Shown here in pieces: positions 1-8,124 of a stretch of DNA of 64,000 nucleotides (its first letter is position 1; each line of letters opens with the position of its first letter). Origin of the DNA: an uncultured Muribaculum sp. Lineage in GTDB: Bacteria; Bacteroidota; Bacteroidia; Bacteroidales; Muribaculaceae. The notes beneath the pieces were generated by a model, which saw nothing but the letters and a program-made list of their open reading frames with translations, was not told the origin of the DNA and searched no databases. The stretch is taken from assembly GCA_910589555.1 (NCBI GenBank), contig CAJUTE010000002.1:62001-126000 (forward strand), given 5' to 3'. The position numbers and the translations under genes are program-made.

Positions 1-1834
1 GGTTGTAGGGGAGAGAAGTGACATCGGTGCGGTTAGGCACGGGAAGTTTGCCCTCTCGTCCCAGCTGGACGAATATCTTCGCGCAAAGCACCGTCCATTT
101 GTCGCCGTAGGTCATGTTGGAGCTGTGGTTGTAGCCAAGGCAATGACCGTATTCGTGAAACATTGCCTGTCTTGCATAGTTGTGGGGATTGGCGTTGGGG
201 GCGGTAGCGTCATGATACACGCCGGTATAGCAATAGTCGGCAAGACCGTAGGTCTGTCCGCCGCCGAGACCGCCCACTCCCACTACGCGTCCCAGTTGCA
301 AGCCGCCGTGAGTGCGGATTTTGTTGCGGAGGGCATCGAGGTTGATAGCGTTGCCTCCATTATCTTTCAGGATGCCGTCATACGTGTCGAGCTCGGCGCT
401 GAATTCCGGCGAGGCAAACATGAATGCCATGTTAAGAGCGAGCGCCACGCCATGACGGCACAGCATCGGATCCATGTGGCGCCAATTGGCATGGCCGTTG
501 TCGGCTCCGAACTTGCTGAATCTGATATACCACCGTGAATCGATTGTCGAGATCTTCTTCATGAATTCGTCGTCGGTCTCGAATTTTATCTCCACATCCC
601 CCGCCTTCAGGTCGGGTTGTGCCGGGATTCTGATGTTTCTGCCCGACTCTGTTTTGAATACGCTCTCTTTCGTCACTACCGGAAGTTCAAATGATGCATC
701 GATAAATGCCGGAATCAATTCGAAATAGGCGAGGTCCACCCACTCGCTGCTGATGTTTCTGAAACGGCAATATACTTTTACGTTTTTTACATCAATGGGT
801 GAGTAGAACTTCACGCCGAGTGTGCCGGCGGCTGATATCTGCATCTGGAGCGGCGCGTTGACGTAGAATGAGCGTAAAGAATTGTTGTAGAACAATTCCC
901 GTGGCTCGTCGGACATGAACATGGTGTCGGTGTCAAATCGCCATAATTGGTCCTTGGTTACATATAATCGTCCCGACTCGCTTTCAGGGTGCCGGTACTG
1001 GAGCTCAATTCGCGACACTTTCCCTTTCTGGAGGTTCAATCCGCTGAATGTGTAGCGGGTGTGGAAATCCTCGCCACCTTCGATCGACGACACTACATCG
1101 ACCCAGCCGCTCACCGGTTTTTCTGTGGGGAAAGTGGTGAATGTGAAGTTTCCTGACGCATCGGTGATGTCAAAGTCAGCGATTTTAGTGATGCCTGAAT
1201 ATCCTCCGTCGGCATTGAGTGATGAGGGAACATCTTCGGCTATCGACACGCTGACATTTTTTATATGCCGCCACAGTGACGGATTTTCAATCTTGAACGA
1301 TACATCGACTTTAGCCACGGCAAGATCAAGCTCGACCTGCTCGTTTATGGGTGACTGGTCGAAGCCGATGGCGAAATCAAGCTTCTTGTAATAATAGATG
1401 CTGTTCACCGGGCTGTTGTCGCTTTTGTTGACAAGCCACGCTTCCGATGTTTCTGCGGGTGACTGAGCGTCGATCGGCTCACTGCTTGAACCGAGGAACA
1501 TTATTGAATACCGTCCGCTTTTCAAGCCTTCGAGGGTCAGTTGGCTGAAATCATCCTCAAGGCGGCAATAGTGATGGTCGATGATGTTGCCGTTTCCGTC
1601 GGCAAGGAGATATTTCAAGTCATATATCCCTTCAGGCGCAGTGGCGCCCTCCTCGCCGGATTCCGGCTCCTCATCGTTGTCAGCTCGTGAAGTGACGCTT
1701 ATTCCGTAGCGGTTGTGAACATTTATCTGAAATGTTGCCGAGCCGGTGCTGTCCACATCGGGGTTGTTGGACTCCGAATCGCATGACGTCAGCATGATGC
1801 TTGCCGCAAGCCATAGTATATGAGTTCTTTTCAT
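1..1834 (-). CDS. Surface lipoprotein with fimbrial-type N-terminal region and metzincin zinc-protease motif (C-terminus cut by window)
   Basis: I translated this by hand from the ATG at 1834: 611 codons stay open to the window edge, so the gene is 3'-truncated by the window. It begins with a lipoprotein signal (lipobox LTSC, Cys18). Residues of about 40-200 contain a segment (YLLADGNGNIID... then LTLEGLKSGRYSIMFLG) that resembles the beta-sandwich of FimB/Mfa2-type fimbrial proteins. Near the end is HEYGHCLGYNH (His560, Glu561, His564, Gly567, His570), the metzincin zinc-site pattern HExxHxxGxxH. The protein is therefore probably an outer-membrane metalloprotease joined to an adhesin-like domain. 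It lies 42 nt after the fimbrillin-like gene on the same strand and is probably cotranscribed. The exact peptidase family and substrate cannot be told from the visible part. Confidence 0.8.
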   Translation of the reverse strand, partial: MKRTHILWLAASIMLTSCDSESNNPDVDSTGSATFQINVHNRYGISVTSRADNDEEPESGEEGATAPEGIYDLKYLLADGNGNIIDHHYCRLEDDFSQLTLEGLKSGRYSIMFLGSSSEPIDAQSPAETSEAWLVNKSDNSPVNSIYYYKKLDFAIGFDQSPINEQVELDLAVAKVDVSFKIENPSLWRHIKNVSVSIAEDVPSSLNADGGYSGITKIADFDITDASGNFTFTTFPTEKPVSGWVDVVSSIEGGEDFHTRYTFSGLNLQKGKVSRIELQYRHPESESGRLYVTKDQLWRFDTDTMFMSDEPRELFYNNSLRSFYVNAPLQMQISAAGTLGVKFYSPIDVKNVKVYCRFRNISSEWVDLAYFELIPAFIDASFELPVVTKESVFKTESGRNIRIPAQPDLKAGDVEIKFETDDEFMKKISTIDSRWYIRFSKFGADNGHANWRHMDPMLCRHGVALALNMAFMFASPEFSAELDTYDGILKDNGGNAINLDALRNKIRTHGGLQLGRVVGVGGLGGGQTYGLADYCYTGVYHDATAPNANPHNYARQAMFHEYGHCLGYNHSSNMTYGDKWTVLCAKIFVQLGREGKLPVPNRTDVTSLPYN

Positions 1835-1876
1835 TGCAGTTGAGTCATTTGGATATACACATAGTGTTGCTGTCGG

Positions 1877-3784
1877 TTAGTCCTTGATGCCTCTCACAGG
1901 GCAGAATCCGTCATAATTCCATTTGCTTTCCGACAGCTGGGCGCCATCTTCGCCGTTCACGTTTTTCCAGTCGATGAGCCACACGCAGCGGTCGTTGGAA
2001 ACCCAGTAGGTCACGCGGTTCTCATATTTGAAGCCGCCGTTGCCGGGCACTTCATTTTTGTTGTTTGCCTTGTTGGAGCATATCGGCACAAACAGTTTGT
2101 TGCCGGAGTCAAGTGACTCAAAGAGCACGTAGCGCATTTTGAAATTCTGTTTGTTCACATTCGCGCTTGGTGTCGAAAGCGTTCCCGGAAGGGTCACGAC
2201 GGTAGCCTTTATGCGTTCGCCGGTGCGGCACACATATTCCGAGGGGATGGTGGTGCCGGCAGGAATCAGGTCTTCCCACTCAGCGAACGAAGCCACGTGA
2301 TAGCCCTCGGGAAGCGGCATATTCTGCGGCTTGGTCCAGGGTATGTGTTCGGCGCGTAGGGCTGCGTCGGTGGGGAGCGGATTGGCGGCGGGATCGTTGG
2401 ATGTCCAGGGTGAGAACGGGTTTGATCTGCCATACTGGAAGAAGTTTCCTACCGACTCGGCGAAGCGCTGTTTATACATCTCCTCCACGCTGTCAAGTCC
2501 GTCGAGAATATATATCTGGTCTTCAAGATCGGATGAGGTGGCATTGAAGCACATCCATTCATGTCCGGCTATCTTCACCGTCTCTATCTGATAAGGCGAC
2601 GGCTCCACTCTTACTTCGACGAAATCGTAGCTTTGCGACAGCAGTGCGTTGCGCAGGTGCATGACCACTGAATAGCCGAGTCGTCCTTTGCCTTGCGGCT
2701 CCACATTTATGTTGAATGATGACACATATCCCTTGTCGAGTGTGACGAGCGGGTTTTCGGTGATGCTTGTGGCGGCTGTAAGTCCGTCGGTTGAGGAGAG
2801 GTTTATTTTGGTTTCGCCACGGAAAGCGAGTTTCAGTCCGTTCACACCGCTTGCAGGCACGGTCACCACGCGTTTTTCATAATCCACGGTCACTCCGGCG
2901 GGAATCACCGAGTATTCGGGATCGATGCCCATGCCGTTGCCTACCTCGGCTCCGGCACCTAAAGTGTCGCCTGCCTCCCAGTCATTCACCTTGAATGTGG
3001 TTTCTACCTTTGAGCCTGCGTTTACCACTTGAAGTGTATATACCTTGTTGCGCTCCACACGCGGCAACGAGGTGGTCATGTCCATAGGTATTTCGCCGTA
3101 TGAGCCGCGTATTCTCACATTCACCGGCTTGGCGCTCTCGAACAGAGTGAACAGTCCCTTTTCCACGCCCTTGAACGGGGTGTCAAAGTGGTGAGAGAAG
3201 CTCACGGTGGGGCATTCAGCCACATTTTCGCCGGGGAAAACGAATGTTGCCGAGGGGATGTTCTCGATGATTATATCATTTACGTTTATATTGGGGTCAA
3301 CTTCATTGACAAGGTCGATGCGGGCAACTGACCGCGTCATTTCTACAGTCAGATTTCCGGCGGCATATACATCATCATTCAGCGTGGCGCTCCCCGACAG
3401 GAACAGAGGCGCGGAGTTTGCTCCATTGCCGCAATGAGCAATAATCCCTGAGAAGTCGGTCACGGTGGTTTTGCCTTCTGCGTCAAGGGCTATTCCTGAA
3501 GTGGTGAATATCATGCCATCGCCCACCTCTTTTATCTTGACCGGATCGTTTTGCGGATCATTTGCGTGAAGAGTCTTCACCAGATTCTCGCCACGGAATA
3601 TGTAAAGATCCACATCGTTCAGGTGATCTTCTGTGGCGCTTTCTCCGCTGCGGGAAAAGGTCAGGACAACATCGGTGTTGTCGGAAGTCTCGGGCTCGGT
3701 AGATCGGTCAGAGCAAGATGCCATGCCGATCAAGCTTAATGCAGCGGCTATGCCTGCAAATTTTTGCGGGTAAAAGTTGGTCAT
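1877..3784 (-). CDS. Fimbrillin-like lipoprotein with FISUMP-like C-terminal domain
   Basis: This is a 635-residue lipoprotein. I prefer the ATG at 3784 over an ATG ten codons upstream because it starts a clean signal ending in lipobox GMASC (Cys24). Residues of about 30-270 have the character of Bacteroidales fimbrillin or FimB/Mfa2 beta-sandwich domains (VDLYIFRG near the start, then MTRSVARIDLVNEV). The C-terminal third contains PLPEGYHVASFAEWEDLIP and ends in CPVRGIKD, a layout typical of the FISUMP or major-paralogous C-type fold on Bacteroidetes surface adhesins. The likely role is a fimbrial tip or minor adhesin subunit exported as a lipoprotein. It is the first gene of an operon with the metzincin lipoprotein and has its own predicted promoter at 3903-3934. 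The family call is by resemblance only. Confidence 0.75.
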   Translation of the reverse strand: MTNFYPQKFAGIAAALSLIGMASCSDRSTEPETSDNTDVVLTFSRSGESATEDHLNDVDLYIFRGENLVKTLHANDPQNDPVKIKEVGDGMIFTTSGIALDAEGKTTVTDFSGIIAHCGNGANSAPLFLSGSATLNDDVYAAGNLTVEMTRSVARIDLVNEVDPNINVNDIIIENIPSATFVFPGENVAECPTVSFSHHFDTPFKGVEKGLFTLFESAKPVNVRIRGSYGEIPMDMTTSLPRVERNKVYTLQVVNAGSKVETTFKVNDWEAGDTLGAGAEVGNGMGIDPEYSVIPAGVTVDYEKRVVTVPASGVNGLKLAFRGETKINLSSTDGLTAATSITENPLVTLDKGYVSSFNINVEPQGKGRLGYSVVMHLRNALLSQSYDFVEVRVEPSPYQIETVKIAGHEWMCFNATSSDLEDQIYILDGLDSVEEMYKQRFAESVGNFFQYGRSNPFSPWTSNDPAANPLPTDAALRAEHIPWTKPQNMPLPEGYHVASFAEWEDLIPAGTTIPSEYVCRTGERIKATVVTLPGTLSTPSANVNKQNFKMRYVLFESLDSGNKLFVPICSNKANNKNEVPGNGGFKYENRVTYWVSNDRCVWLIDWKNVNGEDGAQLSESKWNYDGFCPVRGIKD

Positions 3785-3902
3785 AAAAGATATATATGTA
3801 AAATTAAATTGCACTTTAAAAATCCCATCCTCAGTCGTATGTGTACTGTCGACGACTCTCTTTTTATCTAAATGAATGTTTCGATTCGGAAAAATTTGGC
3901 TG

Positions 3903-3934
3903 CGAAATTATAAAAAGATTGCGACAACTCCAAA
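3903..3934 (-). promoter_or_regulatory. Predicted promoter of the fimbrillin-like operon
   Basis: On the minus strand, -33 TTTG (complement of 3931-3934) and -7 TAATTTCG (complement of 3903-3910) are exactly 20 nt apart, matching the Bacteroidales primary-sigma pattern. This predicts a leader of about 110 nt before the ATG at 3784. Confidence 0.5.
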
Positions 3935-3968
3935 TTTGGGCTCAGTGGATATACTGACTGCCGTTTTT

Positions 3969-4000
3969 GTTGTCGGATGTAAATGAATTTATTACCTTTG
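3969..4000 (+). promoter_or_regulatory. Predicted promoter of the DUF4230 operon
   Basis: GTTG at 3969-3972 and TACCTTTG at 3993-4000 are spaced by 20 nt, a good match to the Bacteroidales -33/-7 pattern. It diverges from the fimbrillin promoter in the same intergenic region. Confidence 0.5.
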
Positions 4001-4052
4001 TCGGTATGATAGTCCGGCTTAGTGCCGGGTGTCATGTAACATGAACATAATT

Positions 4053-4631
4053 ATGAAGATGATAAATAGATCAATGATCTTGTCGGTGGCTGTGTCAGTG
4101 TTGCTTGTGGCTTGCGGCAGATCGTATAATACCGAGCTTTACCAAGAAATAAAATCGGTCGACAAGATGGTGTTTGCCACCATGAGCATCACCAAGGTGC
4201 CGAGGCTCGTGGATAGGGGTGATTTATGGAAGTTGGAATGGGGAAAACGCATCGCCGCCTACTCTTATAACACATATCTGCGCGCTTACATCGACTTGTC
4301 GGAATTGCAGAAGGATGACTTGATATTTGACGAAAAAGCCAAGACCGTTGAAGTGATGTTGCCCCCGGTTGTCACCGAGATTGCCGGCAGAGACATGGAG
4401 ATGAAGAAGATATATGAGAATTTCACCGGAATGCGTTCATTGAAAATTTCCGAAGAGGAGCTTGCCGCAATGAAGGAGAAAGCCAATGCCTCGTTGCTTG
4501 AAGAACTTGACAGGAACCCCATGTTTAAAAAGCAGCTTGTTGATGAGGCTAAACGCAAGGCAAGGAGGTATTTTGAAGAGATTTTCCTCGATAACGGCTA
4601 TGCCGCAAGCATCGATTTCAAGGCTGAGTGA
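4053..4631 (+). CDS. DUF4230-type lipoprotein
   Basis: This is a 192-residue lipoprotein with lipobox LVAC (Cys21). I chose the ATG at 4053 because it places the hydrophobic signal right behind a short basic start; in-frame starts at 4029 (GTG), 4041 and 4059 are possible. The mature part reads as DUF4230: an N-terminal segment with SVDKMVFATMSITKV, a central strand region (AKTVEVMLPPVV), and a charged helical C-terminal third (residues of about 125-185) rich in Glu and Lys. The family has no firm function. It is the first gene of a three-gene operon; the next protein repeats the same layout with a transmembrane anchor, which suggests a paralogous pair that may work together at the envelope. 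Confidence 0.7.
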   Translation: MKMINRSMILSVAVSVLLVACGRSYNTELYQEIKSVDKMVFATMSITKVPRLVDRGDLWKLEWGKRIAAYSYNTYLRAYIDLSELQKDDLIFDEKAKTVEVMLPPVVTEIAGRDMEMKKIYENFTGMRSLKISEEELAAMKEKANASLLEELDRNPMFKKQLVDEAKRKARRYFEEIFLDNGYAASIDFKAE

Positions 4632-4654
4632 ATTTTTATTGACGATATCTGATT

Positions 4655-5293
4655 ATGACTGAAAATAATACAAGAAAGAATAAGCTCTTCACCGGCATTC
4701 TGCTTAAAACGGCGGTATTATGCCTGGTGGTGATGGCTGCGATATTTGTCGTGAAGGCGCTTCTCCCGAAAGAGAATGACGATATATCGGTCGACAAGGG
4801 GCGCATTGCAGGAATAGAGACCATGGTGCAGCTTTGCGCTATTGATTTTTATAACGAAGTGCCGGTGTGCGACACCATTTATCCGAAAGTGTTTTTCGCC
4901 ATCCAGAAGCAACGCGGAAGAATCTCGTTTGATCTCGAGAATCTGCAGGTGGATGCCGAAGGCGATACTGTCAAGATCGTTCTGCCGCCGGAAGTGATTG
5001 AGGTGTTTGAAGCGACCGACAAGGATTCGTGGCAACCTGTCGATTCAAGGGATCTGCGATGGTACAACCGCTGGGCTGAGGCTACTCCGCAGGAATGGAA
5101 CCGGGTGAAAGCAAGAGTGAAGGCTCGTTCCAAAAGGGCGCTCTATGAAAACGGGACCGTGGCTAACGCCCGCTTGGAAGGCGCCCGCAATCTTGAGGCG
5201 CTCATGAGCAATGTGTATCGAAAACCCGTGAAAGTGTATGACCCAACGCCGCAAGGCGCTTACTTTAAACCTTCTAAAAAATATAAGTTATGA
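4655..5293 (+). CDS. DUF4230-type protein with N-terminal membrane anchor
   Basis: This 212-residue protein has a short polar start, one transmembrane segment at about residues 15-36 and a soluble region. The order of parts matches the preceding lipoprotein: a beta region ending in DTVKIVLPPEVIEVFEA, then a basic helical tail (NRVKARVKARSKRALYENG). That shared strand motif (TVxxxLPPxV) supports a common origin. It starts 23 nt after the preceding gene, and its stop overlaps the next start by 4 nt (ATGA), so the three genes are almost certainly translated from one mRNA. No function is known. The last 30 residues are Lys- and Pro-rich. Confidence 0.6.
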   Translation: MTENNTRKNKLFTGILLKTAVLCLVVMAAIFVVKALLPKENDDISVDKGRIAGIETMVQLCAIDFYNEVPVCDTIYPKVFFAIQKQRGRISFDLENLQVDAEGDTVKIVLPPEVIEVFEATDKDSWQPVDSRDLRWYNRWAEATPQEWNRVKARVKARSKRALYENGTVANARLEGARNLEALMSNVYRKPVKVYDPTPQGAYFKPSKKYKL

Positions 5294-5883
5294 AATATAG
5301 ATATCTTAGAGTCGCTCCGTTTTATGCTCCCGCTGCATTGCTTTTTGTTATCAGTATCATCTGTTTCTTTTTTTATAATGATTTGCGATGGGAGGTTTTT
5401 CAAGGCAGTCGTTGGCAGGAAGGGATGATGTTTTGTTTGACCATGATTTTTACCGCTTTGCCGCGTAAAGCTCAAAATAGATACACGGCGCCGGTGTTTG
5501 TTGCGGTGATGTGGCTCGTTCACTATATGACAGGCAATCTGTCATATATGGCGGAATTTAGGATATTCTCCGTGGTAAAGCTGCTTGTGGGGGTCGTGGT
5601 GGCTGTGCAAATGTACCGACTTGCCGCAGTAGTGTTTGATGAAGTCCGGGACTATAGGTGGCTTGTGCTGGGGGGTATTGCCGTCATGGCGTCGGTTGTT
5701 TTCGTAGGATGGGATGATGATATTCTCTTCCATAATAGATATCCCTCTACTACTATTAAGACCTATTATATCCATTATCTCATGGGTGTGGTGGCATTGT
5801 TTGCCGGAATATTGGAATTCCTGATTGTGAGATTGGACGGCTGGTTTTGTAGGTATGGCGCAGATGACGTAGATGACGATTAA
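5290..5883 (+). CDS. Hypothetical polytopic membrane protein
   Basis: This is a 197-residue hydrophobic protein I do not recognise. Hydrophobic stretches at about residues 12-29, 48-57, 66-77, 85-106, 124-140 and 163-180 suggest four to six membrane spans, with a short acidic C-terminus (DDVDDD). It begins inside the stop codon of the preceding DUF4230-type gene (4-nt overlap), so translational coupling is likely and the three products may form one envelope complex. It ends 26 nt before the convergent porin gene, with no clear terminator between them. Function unknown. Confidence 0.6.
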   Translation: MKYRYLRVAPFYAPAALLFVISIICFFFYNDLRWEVFQGSRWQEGMMFCLTMIFTALPRKAQNRYTAPVFVAVMWLVHYMTGNLSYMAEFRIFSVVKLLVGVVVAVQMYRLAAVVFDEVRDYRWLVLGGIAVMASVVFVGWDDDILFHNRYPSTTIKTYYIHYLMGVVALFAGILEFLIVRLDGWFCRYGADDVDDD

Positions 5884-5909
5884 AAGCCGGGAACAAGTTG
5901 TGTCAGGCA

Positions 5910-6887
5910 TCAGAATCTTATCACCATCTCCACGACAGCTTTGTCTCGTTCTCCCTGCACCCCCTCGGCGTTGTGGCGATACAGGTATTTCTCGTAGTTC
6001 ACGCGTATATCGGCAAATACTTTTGCTCGGAAGTAGGTGAGGGTAGTGCCGAGGGTGACGCGGTTTCTGCCGGCATCCTCCACATGGCGGGTCATGCCGT
6101 CGACACGACCTTGAAATGACATCTGGTTGAATATGCCGGCTTGTACGGGCATGGCATAGTTGGCAAACAGATTGTAGGCATGGCAAGCCTTGTAGGCGTT
6201 GTTGGTGAAGTGTTCGTGCATATATTCCCCCTCCACTGTCCAGCGGTCGTGGCTCCAGCCTATTGAGCCGTCGATGAGGTTGGCTCTCACGTCATTGGCC
6301 ATCACGCTTTGAACTCCGGCTACGGCTTTTATCTCGCCCTTTTTGAATATCACCTGCCCGGCGGCGGTCACTTTTTTGTTCCACGTCTCATGATCGCCTA
6401 TGGTTGTGGGGTTGAACACTCCGGCTTCAACAGTGAAAAAGGAGAAAGCGCAGCTCGCTTTGGCGCCCACGGCACGGTAGTTGCACACTTGCTTGCCGAT
6501 GAATGAGCGGTTGGCGAAATAATAGTTGTGGGGAGCGCGGAAAGGATCCACGCCAAATGGCATTCTGAACTGTCCTGCCTGCAATGCGGCTCCGCCGCCG
6601 AGTTCTATGCGGCCCCATGCGTCAAGAATCTTCATTTTCCCGCGGTCACACAAGTCGGTGTTGAGAAAATAGCTGATTTCCGGCACGATATTGCCCGCAA
6701 GCGACAAGCGCGCGTTTCTCACCTGGAAGCGGCTTTCTCCCTCTTGGGTCTCAATCTCCCAGCGTGTGCGGATGGTGCCGTTCACTTTAGGAGCGTATGA
6801 AAATGCGTCGGTGCTGTCATCGGCGATTGCGGGAACGGATAATAACAGAGTCAGAAATGAGAAAATGATGGGCTTGAGTGGATTCAT
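5910..6887 (-). CDS. Outer-membrane porin, phosphate-selective porin O/P-like
   Basis: This 325-residue protein has a Sec signal peptide (start at 6887 rather than 6896 gives a standard one ending near AIAD). The rest is alternating beta-strand sequence ending in a terminal aromatic (VVEMVIRF), as expected for a beta-barrel. Motifs such as GTIRTRWEIET, FQVRNARLSLAGN and ALQAGQFRMPFGVDPF are typical of the OprP/OprO-like porin family in Bacteroidetes. Phosphate selectivity cannot be read from the sequence. It is a single-gene unit convergent with the DUF4230 operon, with a promoter at 6924-6955 that overlaps a perfect 8+8 nt inverted repeat, a possible operator. Confidence 0.8.
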   Translation of the reverse strand: MNPLKPIIFSFLTLLLSVPAIADDSTDAFSYAPKVNGTIRTRWEIETQEGESRFQVRNARLSLAGNIVPEISYFLNTDLCDRGKMKILDAWGRIELGGGAALQAGQFRMPFGVDPFRAPHNYYFANRSFIGKQVCNYRAVGAKASCAFSFFTVEAGVFNPTTIGDHETWNKKVTAAGQVIFKKGEIKAVAGVQSVMANDVRANLIDGSIGWSHDRWTVEGEYMHEHFTNNAYKACHAYNLFANYAMPVQAGIFNQMSFQGRVDGMTRHVEDAGRNRVTLGTTLTYFRAKVFADIRVNYEKYLYRHNAEGVQGERDKAVVEMVIRF

Positions 6888-6912
6888 AAACTGCACTTAT
6901 TGGTGGAAAGCT

Positions 6913-6932
6913 GTAACTTTCCGCAAAGTTAC
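6913..6932. promoter_or_regulatory. Perfect inverted repeat overlapping the porin -7 box
   Basis: GTAACTTT (6913-6920), 4-nt spacer CCGC, AAAGTTAC (6925-6932). It covers the -7 element of the porin promoter, so it could be an operator or, in the transcript, a 5' hairpin. Confidence 0.4.
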
Positions 6933-6955
6933 AAAACCTCTCAATCACTCGCAAC
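6924..6955 (-). promoter_or_regulatory. Predicted promoter of the porin gene
   Basis: On the minus strand, GTTG (complement of 6952-6955), 20 nt, then TAACTTTG (complement of 6924-6931). The predicted leader is about 30 nt. Confidence 0.5.
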
Positions 6956-7020
6956 TCAGTGCTTTTTATTTCGCTTAGGATAAAAATATTGATATTTTCT
7001 GCTCAAAATGCAATGAAATA

Positions 7021-7053
7021 TTTGTTTATCTCGGAAAAATGATGCATCTTTGC
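7021..7053 (+). promoter_or_regulatory. Predicted promoter of asnA
   Basis: TTTG at 7021-7024, a 20-nt spacer, and CATCTTTGC at 7045-7053 (one mismatch to TAnnTTTGC). The start codon follows 26 nt after the box. Confidence 0.55.
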
Positions 7054-7079
7054 AGCAGTTTAATTTCAATTTGATAATT

Positions 7080-8114
7080 ATGGCATTGATAATACCTCCG
7101 CGTTACAAGCAAAAACTGCTTCCTGAAACCACTGAAATCGCTATCAAAACTATAAAAGAAGGGTTTCAGACCGAATTGGCGTCGGCTCTCAACCTGCGTC
7201 GTGTCACTGCGCCTCTGTTTGTCCTTTCAGGCACCGGTATAAATGACGACCTTAACGGCGTGGAGCATGCCGTAAGCTTTCCTATTGATGCTATGGGCGG
7301 AGCGCGTGCCGAAGTGGTGCACTCCCTCGCGAAATGGAAAAGAATGAAGCTCGGAACCTACGGAATCGCGCCCGGCTACGGTCTTTACACCGACATGAAC
7401 GCCATACGCACATTCGAGGATCTTGACAATCTTCATTCGCTCTATGTTGACCAGTGGGACTGGGAAAAGACCATCAATGAGAGCGACCGCAATCTCGACT
7501 ATCTGAAGGAAACGGCATCAAAGATATATGATGTGGTGCGTGAGATCGAACGTCGCATCTACAAGCAATTCCCCCACATCACGCCGGTGCTCCCGGAGAA
7601 GATGACATTCATCCATTCCGAGGAGCTGCTGCGGCGCTACCCCGACCTCACATCCAAGGAGCGTGAGGCAAAGGTGGCTAAAGAGTATGGCGCCGTGTTC
7701 ATCATCGGAATCGGCGACAATCTTAGCAACGGCGAGCCGCATGACGGACGTGCCCCTGACTATGACGATTGGATCACTGAGAACTCCGACGGCTTCACCG
7801 GTCTTAACGGCGACATCGTGCTTTGGAATCATGTGCTCGACTGCCCGTTTGAGCTCTCATCCATGGGTATCCGCGTGAGCCCCGAATCGCTGAAGCGCCA
7901 GTTGGAGCAGAGAGGATGCCCCGAACGGTCGTCGCTCAATTTCCACAAGGCGTTGCTTGCCGGCGAGCTTCCTTACTCCATCGGCGGTGGCATAGGGCAG
8001 AGCCGTCTATGTATGTTCCTATTGCAGAAAGCCCACATCGGCGAGGTGCAGGCGTCTATATGGCCTGAGCAGCAGATTGCCGATTGTCATGCGGCAGGCA
8101 TAACATTGCTTTGA
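7080..8114 (+). CDS. asnA: Aspartate--ammonia ligase (asparagine synthetase A)
   Basis: AsnA makes asparagine from aspartate, ammonia and ATP in the cytoplasm. The 344-residue product has the usual family length and fold relation to class II aminoacyl-tRNA synthetases. Recognisable segments are PRYKQKLLPETTEIAIK at the start, SGTGINDDLNGVEHAVSF, VHSLAKWKRMKL and the C-terminal GGGIGQSRLCMFLL. I start it at the ATG at 7080, because the upstream extension overlaps the predicted promoter and the family begins with this segment. The M64 peptidase gene follows 10 nt later and is probably cotranscribed. asnS, which uses the product's pathway, is elsewhere in the window (37213). Confidence 0.95.
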   Translation: MALIIPPRYKQKLLPETTEIAIKTIKEGFQTELASALNLRRVTAPLFVLSGTGINDDLNGVEHAVSFPIDAMGGARAEVVHSLAKWKRMKLGTYGIAPGYGLYTDMNAIRTFEDLDNLHSLYVDQWDWEKTINESDRNLDYLKETASKIYDVVREIERRIYKQFPHITPVLPEKMTFIHSEELLRRYPDLTSKEREAKVAKEYGAVFIIGIGDNLSNGEPHDGRAPDYDDWITENSDGFTGLNGDIVLWNHVLDCPFELSSMGIRVSPESLKRQLEQRGCPERSSLNFHKALLAGELPYSIGGGIGQSRLCMFLLQKAHIGEVQASIWPEQQIADCHAAGITLL

Positions 8115-8124
8115 TGACAGGCTG

